Shown in pieces: positions 49,501 to 57,164 of a stretch of 64,000 nt of DNA (position 1 is the stretch's first letter; every line of letters starts with the position of its first letter). The position numbers and the translations under genes were made by a program. The stretch comes from Mytilus californianus. Its lineage: Eukaryota > Mollusca > Bivalvia > Mytilida > Mytilidae. The notes beneath the pieces are model-generated. The model was given only the letters and a program-made list of their open reading frames with translations, made no database searches and had not been told where the DNA came from. The stretch is from assembly GCF_021869535.1 (NCBI RefSeq), contig NW_026262690.1, positions 63,930,995-63,994,994 of the forward strand, given 5' to 3'.

Positions 49501-51981
49501 TCTAATCCTATATGCAATGTGTTTAGCAAGGGTACGATTCGTGTGCATAAATATTCTTAAAAATGTGGGCTTTTTTATTGTGGCATCCGTGGTTTATCGC
49601 CTAAATGTCTCAGCTGAAGATAGGAAGATTTTGAATTCAATTCCCTCTGTCAGTCGTATGCAGTTAATTTCCTATCTCAAATAAAAATTTCATGACAATT
49701 TGAAAATCTAAATTTTGGTAGTTGATTAAAACAAAATGGAAAGATTTCTTTAAAGAAAGAAAGCAACTATGCATGTTAAATTTTTTTAAATAAGAAATGC
49801 AATTAAAAAAAACGCATTGCCCGTGTAGTACAATATGTAAATCTTTTATTCACTGACTTGTTATCGATCTTGTTTTCAGACAATTTCCTATGCTGGTGAA
49901 AATGTTTAAACTTGAGAAAGACAGTCACCACGGTCAAAAGGTGAAAGAAAAAAAATCCAAACAATTATAAACAAAAATGTTACTGATAAAACTAAATATT
50001 TAGAAACATGAACCACAATAGAAACCTATGTTGAACTCTTCAAAGTGCTCCATGAGGATACACATTTCTTGCTCAACTGGCGACATTTCTTACATTGTTT
50101 TATTCATGGAAAAAGACAGGCGATAAGTTGTAATAGGTCATCAGGTGGCAAGTCATAAGGGAGAAATGGAGGATACGACAATCGTATAGTATGGAAATTT
50201 TGCTAGCTTTGTACAATACTCTAAAGGTACAAAAATGTATAAGTTTTTATTTCGTTAGGCTGCTGCCTCATTAGCGTATCCCCAGACATCCTTTTTTATA
50301 TAGAAATAAGAAGATGTTGTATATTTGCCAATGAGACAACTCTCCACCAGAGACCAAATGACTAATGCATACTTTCTCTTATTATTTTCTTTCTTAATAA
50401 ACCTTTAATTAGAAATGCGGTTTTTAAACTTTAAACTTATGTTTTGTTTATTTTGTATGATAATTATAGATAAGAAATGGGGGGAAATCCCAAAAGGCCA
50501 ATCAAAAATTAGAAGTCGTCTATAAACAGACAATACCACGGCAAAAACAAAATGTTGACCCTAAGAGAATGTGACTAGTATACAGAAACTTGATTATATA
50601 TGCATTTTGTTATTTCAGACTATATATATATTTCTTAGATACATGTCTATGAAACATTTGAAATATTACTAATATTGTATCCCTGTTAACATAAGGGGGA
50701 TTTGAAATCTGTAGTGATAAGGGTGGGTTAAAGCAAGTTATGTTTTTATTTTTATTTTCTTCTTATCGTTATTGTACATATTATCTATATTCTTATTCAA
50801 GTAAATCTTTCTATTTATCATTGTATTATTGAGTTCACCTAGTTCCAGACTCTCTCTTTAGAAAATAAATGTCTCGTCAGAAATATCGTAGAAATCAAAA
50901 CAAAAACAGAGATAAGTCTAAATAACAAAGAACTTATTTTATTCCATTGTTATAACTTGTTTTCGTCCGTCGAAACCAATTGTGTATATGTGCGTTAGCA
51001 GGTGGATGTTTGAGGTTGAGGTTGAATTTCGGTTAATGAAACAATATTAAAAACATATCCTTTAAAGGATAAGTACACAATAACGTCTGTCAGAGTTTTG
51101 ATTGCATTTATAAATTATGTATTTGAAATTGTCTTCAAGGGATTGCGATGTAACTGAAGGGGAATATTTTGAAGATTTTATTTTAAGAAGCTCGGTAGAG
51201 CAGTGCAGTATTGCGAGCCTTTATTCGTACCACTGTATAGTGAATTATTGAACAGGGAAGTTTTATTAAACTCCTTCGCCGGCTTTGACAAATGAGAAAT
51301 TCGACAGCTGTCGATTGCTAAGCAATTTATACATTCCCACCAGAGCATCTGATTTCACTTCCGGTTTTCTTGGAAGGTCGCATTTCTTAAAGCTTTAGTA
51401 TTTTATGTTCGTTGTTTGTATCTTTATGTCCTAATTCGTACTATAGCCCCTGAAGAATTCGAGTATTTATACATCCACAGCTTTCAAGTTTTTGGGTTTG
51501 AGCGTTCCTAGTCGAAGGTAATTCCAGGAAAGCGCTTCTCACACAAAATTTGTATAGTGTTATTTTTATTAAGCAAACTTTTGTTTTGTTTGTCCGTACA
51601 CCAGTATACCAGTCTTGTTTCTTGTATATTGTCACAACTAGCTCGTTTGAAAATGAGTCCTTGGTTTTTCGATTTTCTGTTTTCTTTTCAACATAGTTAC
51701 ACATTGTGTACATTTATTTTTACATTACTTTTCCATCCACGAAGTCTTGTACTCTACTGTGTTTTCTTATCAAACCGACATTAAGGGTATGCCTATTGAG
51801 AAAATTTGATTTTAATGGACAATCTTAGGTAAGGAATAGTGACAAAATTCAATTAAAATCGTTGTCTTACCGTATGGCCATGTATTGGTTTCCAGCTAAT
51901 AGTTCCTCCTCTGAAATGTGAGCAATTTCCATCCCGACTTAACAGGATAAAGAGAACGATTATTGCAGTAAAATAGGACAT
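25774..51981 (-). CDS. Gene B: 11-exon type I membrane protein, EGF-like and mucin-stalk (complete)
   Basis: Exons (minus strand): 51981-51871, 47912-47647, 45543-45403, 40056-39921, 39156-38995, 38399-38245, 31742-31581, 30611-30571, 27889-27761, 27270-27001, 26006-25774. All junctions are GT-AG. Intron phases are 0,2,2,0,0,2,2,1,1,1 and the joined length is 1806 nt, giving 601 residues plus stop with no internal stop. Domains: signal peptide about 1-20; ectodomain about 21-392 starting SHFRGGTISWKP, with a DPDGDLVKCRWA block near 190; EGF-like module about 393-435 with six Cys; Thr-rich stalk about 436-524; transmembrane helix about 553-575; tail of about 22 residues. Several N-glycosylation sequons (NTT, NSS, NAS, NYT, NET, NQT) fit a cell-surface product. 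The DPDGD/CRWA ectodomain resembles uncharacterised secreted or membrane proteins that I recall as expanded in molluscs and cnidarians. No function is assigned; adhesion or recognition would be a guess. Gene A is its tandem paralog. Confidence 0.87.
26700..26790 (-). repeat. Dispersed TTTCGCC-type repeat in intron 10 of gene B
   Basis: Reverse complement of the 39800-39895 block: GAGGCGAATGATACCAAAGG, ACTCATAAGTC and GACAACGCCATGGC. Confidence 0.6.
27001..27270 (-). CDS. Gene B exon 10: Thr-rich mucin-like stalk
   Basis: 270 nt, phase 1 on both sides, 89 residues. It opens with a nearly uninterrupted Thr run (ISTTTPMTTTTITTTTT) and continues with TTAATTTQ and TQTTTTQK blocks, then a more mixed Ser/Thr tail. 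Dense Thr/Pro/Ser predicts heavy O-glycosylation and an extended stalk. The acceptor is TTTCAG at 27271-27276 and the donor is AATG/GTAATT. The underlying ACN repeats make it prone to length polymorphism. Confidence 0.82.
27761..27889 (-). CDS. Gene B exon 9: EGF-like module
   Basis: 129 nt, phase 1 on both sides, the classic symmetrical arrangement for shuffled EGF modules. Cysteines in order: DPC, NPC, QTC, VEC, VCP, QLC. This gives the six-Cys EGF pattern with the C-x-C pair (ECVC) and a sequon in NQTC. It has no obvious calcium-binding consensus. Acceptor GATTCAG, donor GAAG/GTAATAAG. Confidence 0.9.
27890..30570. other. Intron 8 of gene B
   Basis: Its right part and 27900-28280 match intron 8 of gene A (448-2437). 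It contains the ribozyme-like repeat at 30430. Nothing coding is seen. Confidence 0.5.
30430..30473 (+). ncRNA. Hammerhead-ribozyme-like motif, best copy
   Basis: In order: GCGTCA (stem I 5' strand, 30430-30435); the catalytic box CTGATGA (30436-30442); stem-loop II GTCT-TTTGT-AGAC (30443-30455); GAAA (30456-30459); a short stem III segment CGCGCTTC; and TGGCGT (30468-30473), which can pair with GCGTCA using two G-U pairs. The cleavage triplet position reads TTC, against GTC in the related copy at 59230. The core matches the hammerhead consensus, with the very short stem III known from retroelement-associated hammerheads. Local folding was done by hand only. Confidence 0.55.
30571..30611 (-). 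CDS. Gene B exon 8: 41-nt micro-exon
   Basis: Only 41 nt, coding HTSNMRCITLIAW between two split codons (phase 2 in, phase 1 out). The acceptor is CTTTAG and the donor is GGG/GTAAGTT. It is supported by an exactly matching 41-nt exon in gene A (2438-2478) and by frame continuity into the EGF exon. It would be missed by ORF-length filters. Confidence 0.82.
30784..30850 (-). ncRNA. Second ribozyme-like repeat family, degenerate copy
   Basis: On the minus strand: GAGCTTTC, ATGATGA, AGGTAAATCC, AGAAAAGCGCTTC, GGACGC. The layout parallels the hammerhead-like family, but the first core base is changed and the stem I strands no longer match. A better copy is at 59549-59605. Confidence 0.35.
31581..31742 (-). 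CDS. Gene B exon 7: ectodomain segment TRPAGMVVKGPTN...
   Basis: 162 nt, phase 2 on both sides; acceptor TTTGCAG, donor ACAAG/GTAAAA. It encodes MTKLSLTRPAGMVVKGPTN, then VVFWELSWTPTVNDQGNHIV and CGMAEDST. It closes the main ectodomain; the single Cys in HIVCGMAEDS may pair with the Cys in exon 8. Gene A differs mainly at NVQNRAG versus NDPKRIG. Confidence 0.88.
31869..31986. mobile_element. 118-bp hairpin MITE
   Basis: Arms of about 40 bp: GAGATAACTGTATTGTATTT at the left and AAATACAATACAGTTATCTC at the right, near-perfect complements continuing through GAAGCTTTGC. The loop is about 38 bp. It sits in intron 6 of gene B. Confidence 0.75.
32269..32720. mobile_element. ~450-bp MITE with GGTGGTAAAGGG terminal inverted repeats
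   Basis: Left end GGTGGTAAAGGG (32269-32280), right end CCCTTTACCACC (32709-32720). Flanks CTTGGAGA (left) and CTTGGAGT (right) look like a 7-8 bp target duplication, as expected for hAT-type elements. The interior repeats ACGTTGAACGTCAAATAA-like words. No transposase. Confidence 0.65.
32880..32985. repeat. CCGTT-rich repeat fragment
   Basis: TCGTTCGTCCGTTTTATCCG and CTTCCGTTAGGTGTGACGTT resemble the fuller copy at 37180-37435. Confidence 0.4.
34353..34716 (-). mobile_element. tRNA-derived SINE with conserved central domain (minus copy)
   Basis: Reading on the minus strand: GGCCTC start, GTCAACATTGATGTTGTTAA, degenerate box B TTCGATGAACCCC, central CTAGGATTGCCAGTCGGTTT, GACTCTGGCTTCCTTCACC, then GTGGCATTAAATACCAAC and an AATC-repeat tail. 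It aligns block by block with 61168-61446. Confidence 0.7.
34735..35135 (-). mobile_element. Retroelement 3' tail, long AGATGTGGTAT-type copy
   Basis: Holds the whole block order: AGATGTGGTATG, TAGGTCACCGTATGGCCTTC, CCCATACCGCG, AAAAGGCCCCGATATG, CGCCTGACTTCGGACAGG, ATGTGGCGGGGTTAAACATG, GGGACAGTGGTGAAACAG. As antisense it parallels the tail that follows the RT ORF at 55640-55800 (CATGTTTAACCCCGCCGCAT), so I read these copies as 5'-truncated retroelements on the minus strand. Confidence 0.6.
35136..37170. other. Central part of intron 6 of gene B
   Basis: AT-rich, with a GACATTTTGGTAGAC phrase repeated at 35964 and 36174. No gene, no strong repeat structure. Confidence 0.45.
37180..37435. 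repeat. CpG-rich CCGTT/ACGTCCGTTC repeat element
   Basis: Dense CGTCCGTT, CGTTCGACGTCCGTTC (twice, 37228 and 37396), TCCGGTACG and AACGGACACCCAACGG on both strands, ending TCCGGTAAGGTGTGACC. Stands out by CpG content from the AT-rich surroundings. Probably a dispersed element; class unknown. Confidence 0.5.
37838..38060 (-). repeat. Dispersed TTTCGCC-type repeat, long minus copy in intron 6 of gene B
   Basis: Reverse complement of the 39728-39897 copy with more of its upstream part (AACACGAACCCCACCAAAAC, GCTCCGGAAGGGTACGCAGA). Confidence 0.6.
38245..38399 (-). CDS. Gene B exon 6: ectodomain segment ending ANLANKKET
   Basis: 155 nt, phase 0 in and phase 2 out; acceptor TTTTCAG, donor GAAAC/GTAAGA. 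It encodes FLIHLVGKNSPCSWKPEFV, then SPTPPAGTKISISAGKSF. The PC..KPEFVSPTP pattern is typical of the C-terminal half of this ectodomain in related proteins, as I recall them. The following intron is the gene's longest (6.5 kb). Confidence 0.88.
38995..39156 (-). CDS. Gene B exon 5: ectodomain segment DTCTLKFNASSG...
   Basis: 162 nt, phase 0 both sides. The acceptor is ATTCAG before GAT-ACT-TGC and the donor is CAG/GTAAAAC. It encodes DTCTLKFNASSG, then DGWYAVALTFEDFPM, and ends NETTPMSTVPLQ. It has three sequons (NAS, NYT, NET). Gene A has AYKND in place of NYTSD, so it lacks one of these glycosylation sites. Confidence 0.9.
39728..39897 (+). repeat. Dispersed TTTCGCC-type repeat in intron 4 of gene B
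   Basis: CACCCCCAGTTTTTTGGGGG, GCCATGGCGTTGTCAGTTTA, GACTTATGAGTTTGAATGTC, TTTCGCCTC. Absent from the same intron of gene A. Confidence 0.65.
39921..40056 (-). CDS. Gene B exon 4: DPDGD/CRWA core of the ectodomain
   Basis: 136 nt, phase 2 in and phase 0 out; acceptor TTTGTAG, donor GAG/GTTAGA. It encodes the most recognisable motif of the protein, PMYDPDGDLVKCRWAVGREC, then DSVCHALPSASLDE. The four cysteines and the acidic DPDGD run suggest a disulfide-bonded and possibly cation-binding loop; cation binding is inference. It differs from gene A exon 4 by one visible residue (HELR versus HELK). Confidence 0.9.
40105..40215 (-). repeat. AGATGTGGTAT-type tail fragment
   Basis: AAGATGTGGTATGAGTGCC, then GAGAGAACTCTCCATCCAAG and GTCAAAGTACGGTCTTCAAC; the same subtype as 19855 and 57298. 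Confidence 0.6.
40295..42600. repeat. 2.3-kb tandem duplication, unit 1
   Basis: Near-identical to 42601-44916 at an offset of 2302-2306 bp. About 260 bp at its left end is original intron 3 sequence, matching 9380-9680 in gene A; the rest is transposon. The main visible differences are a 4-bp indel near 40675 and the TA-repeat length. Confidence 0.9.
42601..44916. repeat. 2.3-kb tandem duplication, unit 2
   Basis: Second copy. It contains the same inner duplications and a longer TA tract (43553-43591 against 41252-41277). It then continues into the CTTTAGCG array at 44955-45108. Confidence 0.9.
44955..45108 (-). repeat. CTTTAGCG.GACCATCGCA array (right end)
   Basis: At least six units of ACCATCGCACTTTAGCGTG in succession; the reverse complement of the arrays at 41281 and 43597. 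Confidence 0.85.
45403..45543 (-). CDS. Gene B exon 3: ectodomain segment YTGAMWMTLDFG...
   Basis: 141 nt, phase 2 in and phase 2 out. The acceptor TTTCAG is at 45544-45549 and the donor is AC/GTAGGT. An alternative AG/GTATCC donor five bases on is excluded by an in-frame TAG. It encodes NPNGWNLQTTIDLRFRDD and the sequon cluster NSTNSS, ending ITATKPLY. It lacks cysteines. The matching gene A exon is 10399-10539. Confidence 0.87.
45544..47646. other. Intron 2 of gene B
   Basis: Contains a TTTCGCC-type repeat fragment (46655-46760). Other parts match intron 2 of gene A (GATACATGTCGCACAACCG at 46071 and 11463). No coding signal. Confidence 0.5.
47647..47912 (-). CDS. Gene B exon 2: ectodomain segment FKMGWTFGSGPGC...
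   Basis: 266 nt, phase 0 in and phase 2 out, encoding residues 38-125. The acceptor is TTGTAG before ATT-GAA-TTC. The donor is AAG/GTGTGT. It carries four cysteines (PGC, WKC, KGC, YYC) and a sequon in QFVNTTF, and ends in GNGPFIV, which joins exon 3 through a split Ser codon. Gene A exon 2 (11781-12046) has the same length and is nearly identical in protein. Confidence 0.88.
48091..49378. mobile_element. Hairpin-ended element in intron 1 of gene B, copy 1
   Basis: Left end: a hairpin of AGGTCTTTCC and GGAAAGACCT around an 11-nt loop (48091-48121), then TTCTTCTGATTATTATTC and TTCCGCCAAAT. Right end: GGAAAGACCT followed by the palindrome CAATTGTTC-AA-GAACAATTG (to 49378). Gene A has the empty site near 12210 (CGCATTATTTCAATTAC). 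The interior is two tandem copies of about 365 bp (from 48570 and 48935). No ORF of note. Confidence 0.65.
48570..49300. repeat. ~365-bp tandem repeat, two copies, with TGACCT half-sites
   Basis: TTGACCTTGACCTTTGACC at 48574 recurs at 48939. The units also share GAGATTTGACC, CAAAGGTCCTAGAC and TGACCTTGACAAAGGT. Confidence 0.85.
49379..51870. other. 5' part of intron 1 of gene B
   Basis: Matches 12250-12500 and then 15250-17300 of gene A. It contains a short AGATGTTGTAT tail fragment (50306-50360) and a second-type ribozyme-like relic (51490-51545). No coding signal. Confidence 0.5.
51871..51981 (-). CDS. Gene B exon 1: start codon, signal peptide and SHFRGG motif
   Basis: 37 codons from ATG at 51981 to a GTAAGAC donor at 51870. 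The hydrophobic run after MSYFTA (IIVLFILL) reads as a signal peptide, probably cleaved around the NC/SHFRGG boundary. The mature start SHFRGGTISWKPIHGHT is identical in gene A. The start is chosen because this ATG opens the hydrophobic segment, matching gene A's first exon in length (111 nt) and phase 0. Confidence 0.87.
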
Positions 51982-53880
51982 TTTTTTCTCTCTCTAAAAT
52001 CAGCTGAGACCGTCTGAAAATTTAAACTATCATCGATACTAATTAGATTGATATCTCCAATTTACGTCTCAGAATGATTTTTCCTTGGTTATTTAAATCT
52101 CAAAACTTAAACTTTTCATTGGTGAATTCAATCTCAAAACTTCAATTTTCATTGGATATTCGATAGTATATGTCGTGTTTGGAACACCTGATAGAGTTAA
52201 CTCAGTTTGAAATATTTTAATACTTGTTAAATATGAACTTACATAAAATTGAAAATTGATCTGTTTTGTCTACATGTTAAGATAAACATGTTACCAATAT
52301 AAAGTTCATATTTGGTTAATTTATAACAGAATGATCAGTCTAAGCATTCAACGCGGAAGTATTTGAATCATTACGGGACACTCAGAACATTTATCATGAG
52401 TATTGTAAACTGTTTACAATGAATTTTCCTGAATGATTCCGAAAATCCAATAAAATCTTACACATATAAATTTGATACTAAAACTTTAAATTGGATATCA
52501 AATACTTTGTTGTATTAAGAAGATATTGACCAAATCCATCGTTATTAAAGGTAACACTGAAAGTTCATCTCCTCGGTGTATGTTTATATTCCATTCGTAG
52601 CAATGTATTACATTTTCGTTAGCTTTGCAAAGCTTCAATGTTTCCATGCATTTTTTAAACTCATGTCGTATTCTACCTCTTGATATGTTGCTATGGTGAA
52701 TCTTCTGATTCACAGAATTCTTCAAATTTATAAAATAAGAAATAAGAACGGGCCTATTAACATCATTGTAATTTCTTATTTTAACCTCATATTGAACATT
52801 TCATTATAACATACAAACACCACCAGAAACTGCTGCATTTTTGTTCCTATATAAATTTTCGCAAATCTAATGTGAACTGAAGATTTCATGGACACAACTT
52901 AAGAAGTGGTTTAAACAGTTTTACACACCCAACTTCATTTCAAAAGTCTCCAGATTTTGTCTTTATATCAGTGGCGATGAAACCTATTTTGACCGTGGAC
53001 AATAGCGGTAAAAATGGTTCAAGATCAGTCATAGTTGTGATTAACGAACGTAACTTAGGTTCAACTATCGCACGGATAAGTAACCCTGCTGTTCTGTGTT
53101 AACCCGATTTAGTAAATGAGCTTCAAGTGTTTCAATGGGATTCAACAATTTGGGTTTCACATGTGTAATGGAAAAATCCAGAAACACAAGTCAGTAATTG
53201 TTTATCTAACCGTACATACACCATTATCAATCATTTAGTCAACGCAAGCATTTTGCATACTATATTCAGTTCTTTCACAATCAAATTTAAATTGTACATA
53301 TCACATGTACAGGCTACATGTTGATATAACATTAAAACTTCAAGGTATCAAAAAATGATATATATGGGTCAGGTGAAATATAACAACAGAGTACAGGTAT
53401 GTTTGAATTACAAAAAAAAAGCTTCGTGCTACTACAAATCTAACAACTTGAGGTGTATTTCTAATTTTTTTTTTCATTTTCGTTCATTTATTGTTCAAAT
53501 AAAATTTAGGCATTTAGGCATATTATGGATTTAGTACCCTTCTGTTGTTTCAATGCTAAACATGTAGAAATTTTAAACAAAATCCACAGCTTTCCCCCTT
53601 GTACTCCCTATTTTTGACAATTCGGTTCTTAACAGATAGAGAATTATTGCATGCAGGCTAACAATGATTTCCGTAAAACAAGTATGTAAATAAAGATATT
53701 GGTTAAAACAAGTATAACTATGGATTTATTCAAGTGCTCAACTTTAGTGACCCAGCACGAGGTTATTTGGATTGTAAAGGTTGTTTGTGACCTTTTATAA
53801 ACCATAAACGCTAGAACATCATGGACAAACAAGTGAATAATTCATGTTTAAAATTTTATAACGAAAATCTCTGTAACTAA
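51982..53880. other. Upstream region of gene B
   Basis: AT-rich with no recognised gene. The likely promoter is in its first 200 bp. The stretch 53430-53520 is echoed at about 63880-64000 (TTTCGTTCA..TATTG..GAAA). Confidence 0.45.
52091..52155 (-). promoter_or_regulatory. Candidate core promoter of gene B: ATTTAAAT and two CCAAT boxes
   Basis: On the gene strand, CCAAT occurs at 52155-52151 and 52122-52118, each inside a repeated CCAATGAAAA, followed by the TATA-like ATTTAAAT at 52098-52091, about 110 nt upstream of the ATG. Order and spacing would suit a short 5' UTR. Position only; no transcript evidence. Confidence 0.3.
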
Positions 53881-54474
53881 AAACCAATTGTTCTGAGAAC
53901 AATTGAAGGTCTTTCCACAGCAATTTTAAAATTTATTGAAAAGAAGCTAGTTCGTGTTTAGTCAAAGTTAAAAGTGGCATCTTATCATGAGTTTCTTCAT
54001 ACTGATGCGATAAATAAGTGGTTTCTATATACTTCTGAGTGAAATAAGGGAGATAATTAGCTACTTCCGGTGAAGTTAATGTCACTTCCGGTCTCATATA
54101 ATAGTTTCTTTCACACTGATTCCAAAAATATATAGTTTCTATATATTTTTGCTTGTAAACCAGGAGATAATTGGCCACTTCCGGTTTATCGAAAGTCATT
54201 TCTAGTCTTCAGTGATAAGTTAATGTATTAAAATTACAAAATATATGGATTCCGAGTACTTTTCCATGAAGAAAGTGCAAAAATGGCTACTTCCGGTTTT
54301 CTCAAGGTCACTTCCGGTTGTCATTTTCAAGGTCATATGTTATCCAACCTTTTGTATAAGGTCATATGGCTTTATAATGAACCAAGTTGAAGTAATAATC
54401 AATTAACCTTATAATTAGACATTTCGGGGGCACTAACTCCTATAAGATGCCATAAGATTGTTTCAGACCAAATG

Positions 54475-56000
54475 TAACATATCTTCATTACAATAAAGCA
54501 AACATTTTGAATTTTTACTTGATAACATTTTTGTTCGCTTTGGAGATTCCGTATATCGTCAAGTTATCGGAATTCCAATGGGGACTAACTGTGCACCACT
54601 TATTGCGGACCTGTTTTTGTATTGTTATGAGTTACAATTTATGACTAAAATCAGCAAAGACCCATCGAAACAACATCTGATACAAAAATTTAACAATACT
54701 TTTAGATATTTGGATGATATATTGGCTCTCAATAATGACAACTTCAGTATGTATACTAAAGAAATTTATCCTGTTGAACTTACTTTAAATAAAGCTAATA
54801 ATAACAATGACCACTGTCCTTTCCTCGATCTTGATATCTATATCATTAACGGGAAGCTTAATACAAAAATTTATGACAAAAGAGATGATTTTTCATTTCC
54901 TATCGTTAATTATCCATTTTTAGATGGTGATGTTCCCTTGTCACCATCTTATGGTGTTTATGTATCTCAACTTGTACGATTCGCTCGTGTATGTAACAAC
55001 GTATTAGATTTTAGCGAGAGAAATTTATATATTACTGAAAAATTATTACACCAGGGTTTTCGATATCATAAACTAGTCAAAACATTTACTAAATTTTATC
55101 ATCGGTATAAGGACATCATTCGTAAATATAATTCAACATGCAGACATCTTATACGTTCGGGTATTTCACATCCAATCTTTTATGGTAATATTCTTTACAA
55201 AGCACAAAAATGTCAGTATTCACCTCAAAAGCTAACAAAACCTTTAAACAGACTTATTAAGAAGGGATATAGTTACGATACTGTTGTCAGGTCATTAAAA
55301 ATTGCATATTTTGGCTTTAATATTGATTCACTTATAGGGTCTTTGCATCGGAATTAAACATATTTATTCTAAAACCAGTTGTTGGCATGACACGGGTTAT
55401 GTTCTTCTCATATATTTTATGACGGTATAATACTAAACCCCTAACAGGAGGGATTGTGCCTGATATTCATATGATGAAGACATAATCTTTCAATCAGTTT
55501 AATTGAGGTCTGGAGCTGGCATGTCAGTAACTGCTAGTAGTCTGTTGTTATTTATGTATTATTGTCATTTTGTTTATTTTCTTTTGTTTCCTATTCTGAC
55601 ATCCGACTCGGACTTCTCTTAAACTGAGTTTTACTGTGCGTACTGTTGTACGTTTGTTTTTTCTACATTGGCTAGAGGTATAGGGGAGGGTTGAGATCTC
55701 AAAATACATGTTTAACCCCGCCGCATTTTTGCGCCTGTCTCAAGTTAGGAGCCTCTGGCCTTTGTTAGTCTTGTATCATTTTTAATTTTAGTTTCTTGTG
55801 TATAATTTGGAGTTTAGTATGACGTCCATTATCACTGAACTAGTATACATATTTGTTTAGGGGCCAGCTGTAGGACGCCTCCGGGTGCGGGAGTTTCTCG
55901 CTGCATTGAAGACCCATTGGTGGCCTTCGGCTGTTGTCTGCTCTATGGTCGGGTTGTTGTCTCTTTGACACATTCCCCATTTCCATTCTCAATTTTATTT
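54475..56000 (+). mobile_element. 5'-truncated Penelope-like retroelement with 3' tail
   Basis: The RT ORF is followed by a long 3' tail (55640-55990) with GGCTAGAGGTATAGGGGAGG, CATGTTTAACCCCGCCGCAT, GCCTGTCTCAAGTTAGGAGC and GTTGTCTCTTTGACACATTC. The tail is found inverted at 57655-58025, which supports it as part of the element. The 5' limit is near 54475. The Penelope-like assignment rests on the RT motif style and is not certain. Confidence 0.65.
54497..55357 (+). pseudogene. Reverse transcriptase, C-terminal part (Penelope-like), truncated
   Basis: The frame is open from 54497 (first Met at 54578) to a TAA at 55355-55357. Upstream, in frame, it reads FLLDNIFVRFGDSVYRQ, then the motif GIPMGTNCAPL (substrate-binding region) and the catalytic FRYLDDIL with the DD pair. 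Then FLDLDIYI and KIYDKRDDFSFPIVNYPF follow, and a conserved SPSYGVYVSQLVRFAR block. The N-terminal fingers, with the first catalytic Asp, are missing, and no GIY-YIG endonuclease is seen downstream. It is 5'-truncated and therefore not autonomous. Canonical Penelope RTs have a somewhat different box, so a related RT clade is the main alternative. Confidence 0.75.
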
Positions 56001-57164
56001 TGCACTTGTTGTTTCAATTATATCTTTAAAAGTGTTTGAGAAAATGCAAAAACAAGGAAAAGTCAAAATTGAGATCTTGACCTTGACCTCATGTTCTAAG
56101 TTAGGACCTAGGGACCTCAAATAAAAAGATTCCAGGGTTATACAGTTAACGGTTTATGAGTTACAAAACATACCGACAAATTTATTTGGTAAAGGTAGAT
56201 AACTCCTTTAAAATTTCATTGAATCGCTTCAATCCAAATTAGCCAAAAATTCCTGAGGATGTAACGAACAATTTAGAAAAAGAATTTTGTCAATATCTTT
56301 TTTTGTTATGAAGGAGATGCACACACTTCATAAACAGTGAATAAGGAGATAACTATTACAAAGAAAATTGTTCGGCTTAGAGTGGGTGAAAATAAAAAGC
56401 GCATATACTGTATGATACTATATAAGAAATATCTAAGCGACATATTGCGAAACAAAAATTTTACGCGATAACAAAATTTGGCGGAAGAAAAAAATAATAA
56501 TCAGAACAAATACAATAGGTCTCTCCACAGAAAAGTGGAAAGACCTAATAAAGTATGTGGATTTCTGCAAAAATCTTTACTTTATTTTTACAATATCCTC
56601 ATTTTTTATTAAAGGCAATGAGACAATAAACGATATTTCATTGAACAAAGTTTCTTTTGGTTTATATACAAAATGGCACGTCACTTTTATTCTTTGTTGC
56701 TGTTAATATTGTATGACTGAAAATTTCGTAATACACAGACCTACAGAAGGGGTCATAAATCTTAATTATTTTATTCACGAAATGTACTAAAATAAAGAAC
56801 AGTTGGCAGTCGGACACACCGTCCACTAACACCTCCTCTTACTTTTCTAAACACGGCTCTGATTATGATCATTCTTAGTTAGGAATAAAAAGCACGAAGT
56901 ATATCAAATCAGTTTTAATTACAAACTAAATAATTAAAAGAAGAATTCGGATTTTTATAAATCATATTAGACATCACAGTATCCTGAAATTTTTAATGTT
57001 GTGCATCTATTAAAAAAATTTAAACCTATTTAAACCGGCATCAAACAAGTTGTTTTACTTTTTAAAAAAAATCTCTAATATTTGGTGTCCCCAGCGCCCA
57101 ACATTTGGGAGTAACAATGAAAACTGACCAACTCGCAGTAAGCCAAATAGTATTATTCGACTTT

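Larger units (their letters stand above)
53884..56549. mobile_element. Hairpin-ended element, copy 2 (inverted, with nested retroelement)
   Basis: Left end: palindrome CAATTGTTCTGAGAACAATT then AAGGTCTTTCCAC. Right end: TTGGCGGAAGAAAAAAATAA, then the hairpin AGGTCTCTCCAC-loop-GTGGAAAGACCT (about 56518-56549). The termini match 48091-49378 in reverse orientation; the interior is different and is interrupted by the RT element at about 54475-56000. Confidence 0.6.
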
